Source: Bimastos eiseni (lineage: Eukaryota > Annelida > Clitellata > Crassiclitellata > Lumbricidae). From it: a stretch of 64,000 nt of DNA. The notes beneath the pieces were generated by a model. It saw only the letters and a program-made list of their open reading frames with translations, ran no database searches and was not told where the DNA came from. The stretch lies in NCBI GenBank assembly GCA_959347315.1, contig OY365807.1, positions 12,562,714-12,626,713 on the forward strand. Direction: 5' to 3'. A program made the translations under genes and the position numbers. Positions 61,010 through 64,000 of this stretch are shown one piece after another. The number at the start of each line of letters is the position of its first letter. Positions within the stretch are counted from its first letter, which is position 1.

Positions 61010-61646
61010 AATTAATAATGAGCGAACATCAACGACACTCCACTTAACACTGTCGTCTGACTAGAATACTTGTTGCCTATGCCCACCTTTTGTCTTCTAG
61101 CTGATTAGAATCAGCTTTGAATCCTTGTTAGTGCCTGCCATGAATCTAATCCTGCATCCTTGCAACTTTTTGGCCATTTTTGTAAGAGTTATTTTGTCAA
61201 ATGCTTTGGCAATATCTAGGTAGATTTCATCTATCGACTTTCCCTCATCTATCTTATAAACCACCTCAAAGAATTCAAAAAATTTATCAAACAGGAGTTA
61301 CCTCTCTTAAATACGTGTTGGCGTCCCTTAATGAAATCTATGTTCATTAAAGTGCTCCACTCTATCATCCTTAACAATTCTTTCTGTGACCTTGCACACA
61401 ATACTGGTAAAACTATCTGGTCTTATAGTTACATGGTTCACTTCTGTTTCCCTTTTTAAACAATGGTATTATGAGAGCATCTGTCCATTCCATGGCACCT
61501 CCGCAGTCTGTATCTACATCAGGTCTTGAAGTGGGAGGGAATGCCATTTGGCACCTCTTCTGGCCGACTGCAAGCATACCGGTACTTTTACAGACACTCC
61601 CCCAGACCTCTAACTGAAGGGGAGAGGAAGGGAATGGTTCTTCCAT
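61010..61646 (-). mobile_element. LINE reverse transcriptase fragment, minus strand
   Basis: Frame 61646..61413 contains DALIIPLFKKGNRSEPCNYK, the conserved W..A.IIPL.KKG....NYR block at the start of LINE RTs. Downstream on the minus strand, broken frames give a YLDIAKAFDK motif near 61210 and a kkLQ...-like region. Stops and frameshifts are frequent and the palm and thumb are lost. Confidence 0.75.
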
Positions 61647-62774
61647 ACTGGCTCCTCTATTTTTCCAACTTCAAGCCCTGATCTACGTGTATTAACATGA
61701 TGGAAATCTGTGTTAATGCCACTCCAATGTCTTCCCTCAATTCATGTAAAAATTTAGGATGAATTTAATGTAGGCCTATATCCTACCTGGACTTTTGTCA
61801 GTTTTTGGCCCTTAATTAAGGTGTTCTACCACAGTTTTCTGAGTAAATATTATCTGTGTTAATCCTTAAACTCGATCCACTGTCTGAAATACATGGTCGT
61901 GCTCATGGATAAGCACCTAACTCTTCTTGCGTAACCGCTTTTGAGTAGGCCTAAAAGTAGGCCTGCCTCAACAGTTTCCACTTTATCCACAACAAATTAT
62001 TATCCCTCCCTTCATCCCGGCAAATGGCAGTCGCTAAAACGTTGCTTGTAAAAAAGTAAGATTCCATGGGCAGAATAACACTAAAAAAAATTTCCCGTGA
62101 GAATCTTTTGGTCAAATTAGTTTAGCTAGACAATCAATGAGAAACGGCCATTTCTGTCAAACGTTGCGAAGTTAAGCTTTGGTTGTTGTAAGCCAATGTA
62201 AGGGCTTACATTATGTTATCTGATTCATGAGAAGTTCTGTCGTCCTGGCATTTTCAACGATCATGACAAGACGATCCTACAACAACAAAAACATAGGCTT
62301 ATGTGAAACCTCCGTCCTTCGTTCATATTAATATTCAACAGTAGTATAGGAGGCATACAGTAACCTTGCAATCTTAAATGTAGGCCTGGAAGAAATCGCT
62401 CGACATCAGTTACAATTAGACTACTATTATTACATCTGACGCAACTGGCTCTTCTGTCTAATATCCATCACATGTACCTCCCGCTTACCCCGCTTGGACT
62501 TACAACTTGAAACTTAAGTCTCACCTTATAAAAAAGCTCCTGCCCCGATTCACCTGATCATCCACCAATATAGATATCTCGAAATCGGACCTCCTTAATT
62601 CGGACAAGCCCTATTAGGACCTATAGGCCTATACGTACTTGACGCATTGCTCGTGAATGACTTTCGAGTAGAGCTTTAGAAGTTCATCGATTTCTGTTAC
62701 GATTTGAAGCAATTTCGAAGAGTTAATACAACGCTCCTGTGTTCCAACTTCCACGAACACCAGTTCTGTGCGTG

Positions 62775-62809
62775 AAAGTTATTATTATGCCTATTATTAT
62801 TATTATTAT

Positions 62810-62861
<52 letters not shown>

Positions 62862-62885
62862 TGCGGAGTAGTAGTAGTAGTAGTA
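62775..62885. repeat. (ATT)n/(AGT)n microsatellite
   Basis: ATT tract passing into about 17 AGT units, then four more after a short interruption. Confidence 0.95.
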
Positions 62886-63459
62886 TTGCATTTAGGCCTA
62901 CACCATTATTTGGCCTACTATCAGCATCATCATCATAGTCATCGTCATCACCATCACCATCTATTATCTCAGAGAAACACAGGCATTCTATTTTAATCAT
63001 GAGGCTACTTCTTTATCGTGTTATTAATTTCATTCTATTTATTTAGAAAGCCGGTATCAATTCCTTCCGCGCAGGCTATAGATCCGTGTTGCAATGGTTT
63101 CCTGCTTCTCTGTTATCTACAATATAGGCCTACTACACCGTTCTATCTCTACGGATTGAACGACTGAGAAATTGTTTTTCCTGGGATCAGAAGATAATAA
63201 GTCGGATTAGCTCTTAGTTGGCCTACGGTCGATATCGCTTCGTGCTGCAGGAGTAGCAGCATTTCTGTGCGTATTTCTGGAGGTGGCAGAGACCAAACAG
63301 AGGGATGTTCGAGCAGAAGAACGATTCGTCGCGACAATCTGAAAGAAACGTTCAGAGAAATCGTCCGAATAGGCCTAATAATGCATCGATGACCGATGAT
63401 GTGAATGGGAGGGGGAGAAGCGATGGTGGGTTGGGGTAAGCGGGAGGTACATGTTGAAA

Positions 63460-63740
63460 CTTGAGGATGAGTGGGTGGGTGGGTGGACTGATTGGTTGGT
63501 TGGTTGATTGGTGGGTTGGTGGAAGGAATGATCGATGAAGGAATTGATGGATGGGGTGGAGTGGCGAATGGACGGACTGCGCTGGTTAAAACAGGTATGG
63601 ATGGATGCATGGACGGTATGAATGGATGGATGGATGGATAGCTGGATGAAGATGTGGATGGATCATGAATGGCTCATGTGTGAATGAACAGACGGATGAA
63701 TCGATGAAAGAACGATACGTGACTGGATGGATGTGTATTA
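63460..63740. repeat. GGTTGG/GGATGG low-complexity tract
   Basis: Degenerate 4-bp units (gggt, ggtt, gatg) over almost 300 bases. Confidence 0.85.
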
Positions 63741-64000
63741 TATTGTATTGCATTGTATTTACATATTTTTATAGCGCCTCTCAGTACACCCCAATAAGAA
63801 GCGCTATCAGTGCGAAAATCCCCGCGGGATAAGAAAAGTCTTAAGAACACGAGTACAAGACTGTGTATATTGTGTATGCATGGAATGTGGGTTGGGTTAT
63901 TGGGAGGGGAACGATGGTTGGAAGGGACGGACGTACGAACGGGCGAACGGATGGTCGGCCTACTTACACATACTACTGCAGGGGGGATTGAAGCAGAGCT

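Larger units (their letters stand above)
61647..64000. other. Region without recognisable gene; simple repeats
   Basis: No coding region is supported. The stretch holds an ATT/AGT microsatellite (62775-62885), ATC-rich sequence after it, and GGTTGG/GGATGG-rich low-complexity DNA from about 63460 to 63740. Near 63740-63810 a gtattgcattgtatttacat ...atagcgcctctcagtacacc motif resembles one near 30990-31080 and is likely a dispersed repeat end. Confidence 0.5.

Noticed and set aside
62697..63000. Poly-Ser, poly-Tyr and poly-Thr frames
   Set aside because: They come from the ATT/AGT microsatellite.
63149..63610. 153-residue Pro-rich minus-strand frame
   Set aside because: Opposite strand of a GGTTGG/GGATGG low-complexity tract; no domain and no splice context.

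Overview
This 64 kb window is nuclear DNA of an animal. It is AT-rich, has intron-dense genes with small exons, and carries many kinds of transposon debris and microsatellites. Two host genes can be read. The main one is a complete laminin alpha subunit gene on the + strand. Its 49 coding exons run from the ATG at 9801 to the TAA at 59772, and every reading phase joins. The spliced CDS sums to 9,090 nt (3,029 residues). The domain order is signal peptide, laminin N-terminal domain (LN), LEa repeats, domain IVb (LF-like), LEb repeats, domain IVa, LEc repeats, a coiled coil of about 600 residues, LG1-3, a Pro/Thr-rich linker, LG4-5. The presence of LG domains makes it an alpha chain rather than beta or gamma. 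Its product would be the long arm of a secreted basement-membrane heterotrimer that binds cell receptors through the LG domains.

The second gene, on the - strand at 8130..7240, is an intact single-exon RSPH9 (axonemal radial spoke head protein 9). It ends with the conserved C-terminal DLPFML. It is divergent from the laminin gene, with about 1.7 kb between the two start codons. That interval holds a MITE-like element and a perfect 43-bp palindrome.

Layout. 1..1860: no gene recognised, diverged internal repeats. 1861..5489: decayed Ty3/gypsy-type LTR retrotransposon on the - strand, whose remaining parts lie in the order gag, integrase, RT/RNase H. This is the unusual Gmr1-like order. 5490..7239: repeat-rich, no gene recognised. 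7240..8130: RSPH9. 8131..9800: intergenic/promoter region. 9801..59772: laminin alpha. Its introns hold two hAT-type non-autonomous elements with perfect 8-bp target duplications, tRNA-derived SINEs, a LINE fragment with a restriction-like endonuclease domain sitting in an (ATT)n tract, several CR1/L2-like LINE remnants, minisatellites (40, 38, 30, 48 and 89 bp units), and two partial copies of the gene's own exons. 59773..64000: short 3' UTR, a LINE RT fragment on the - strand, simple repeats, and no gene that I can recognise.

Organism. The RSPH9 gene implies a ciliated/flagellated animal, and the laminin implies a metazoan. The laminin LN end and first LE repeat are quite divergent from the conserved bilaterian pattern (YYxIxDI...GxCxCxGHA), so an early-branching animal is possible. 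On the other hand, Gmr1-like elements and frequent aggcctac words fit marine deuterostomes. I cannot settle the phylum from the window.
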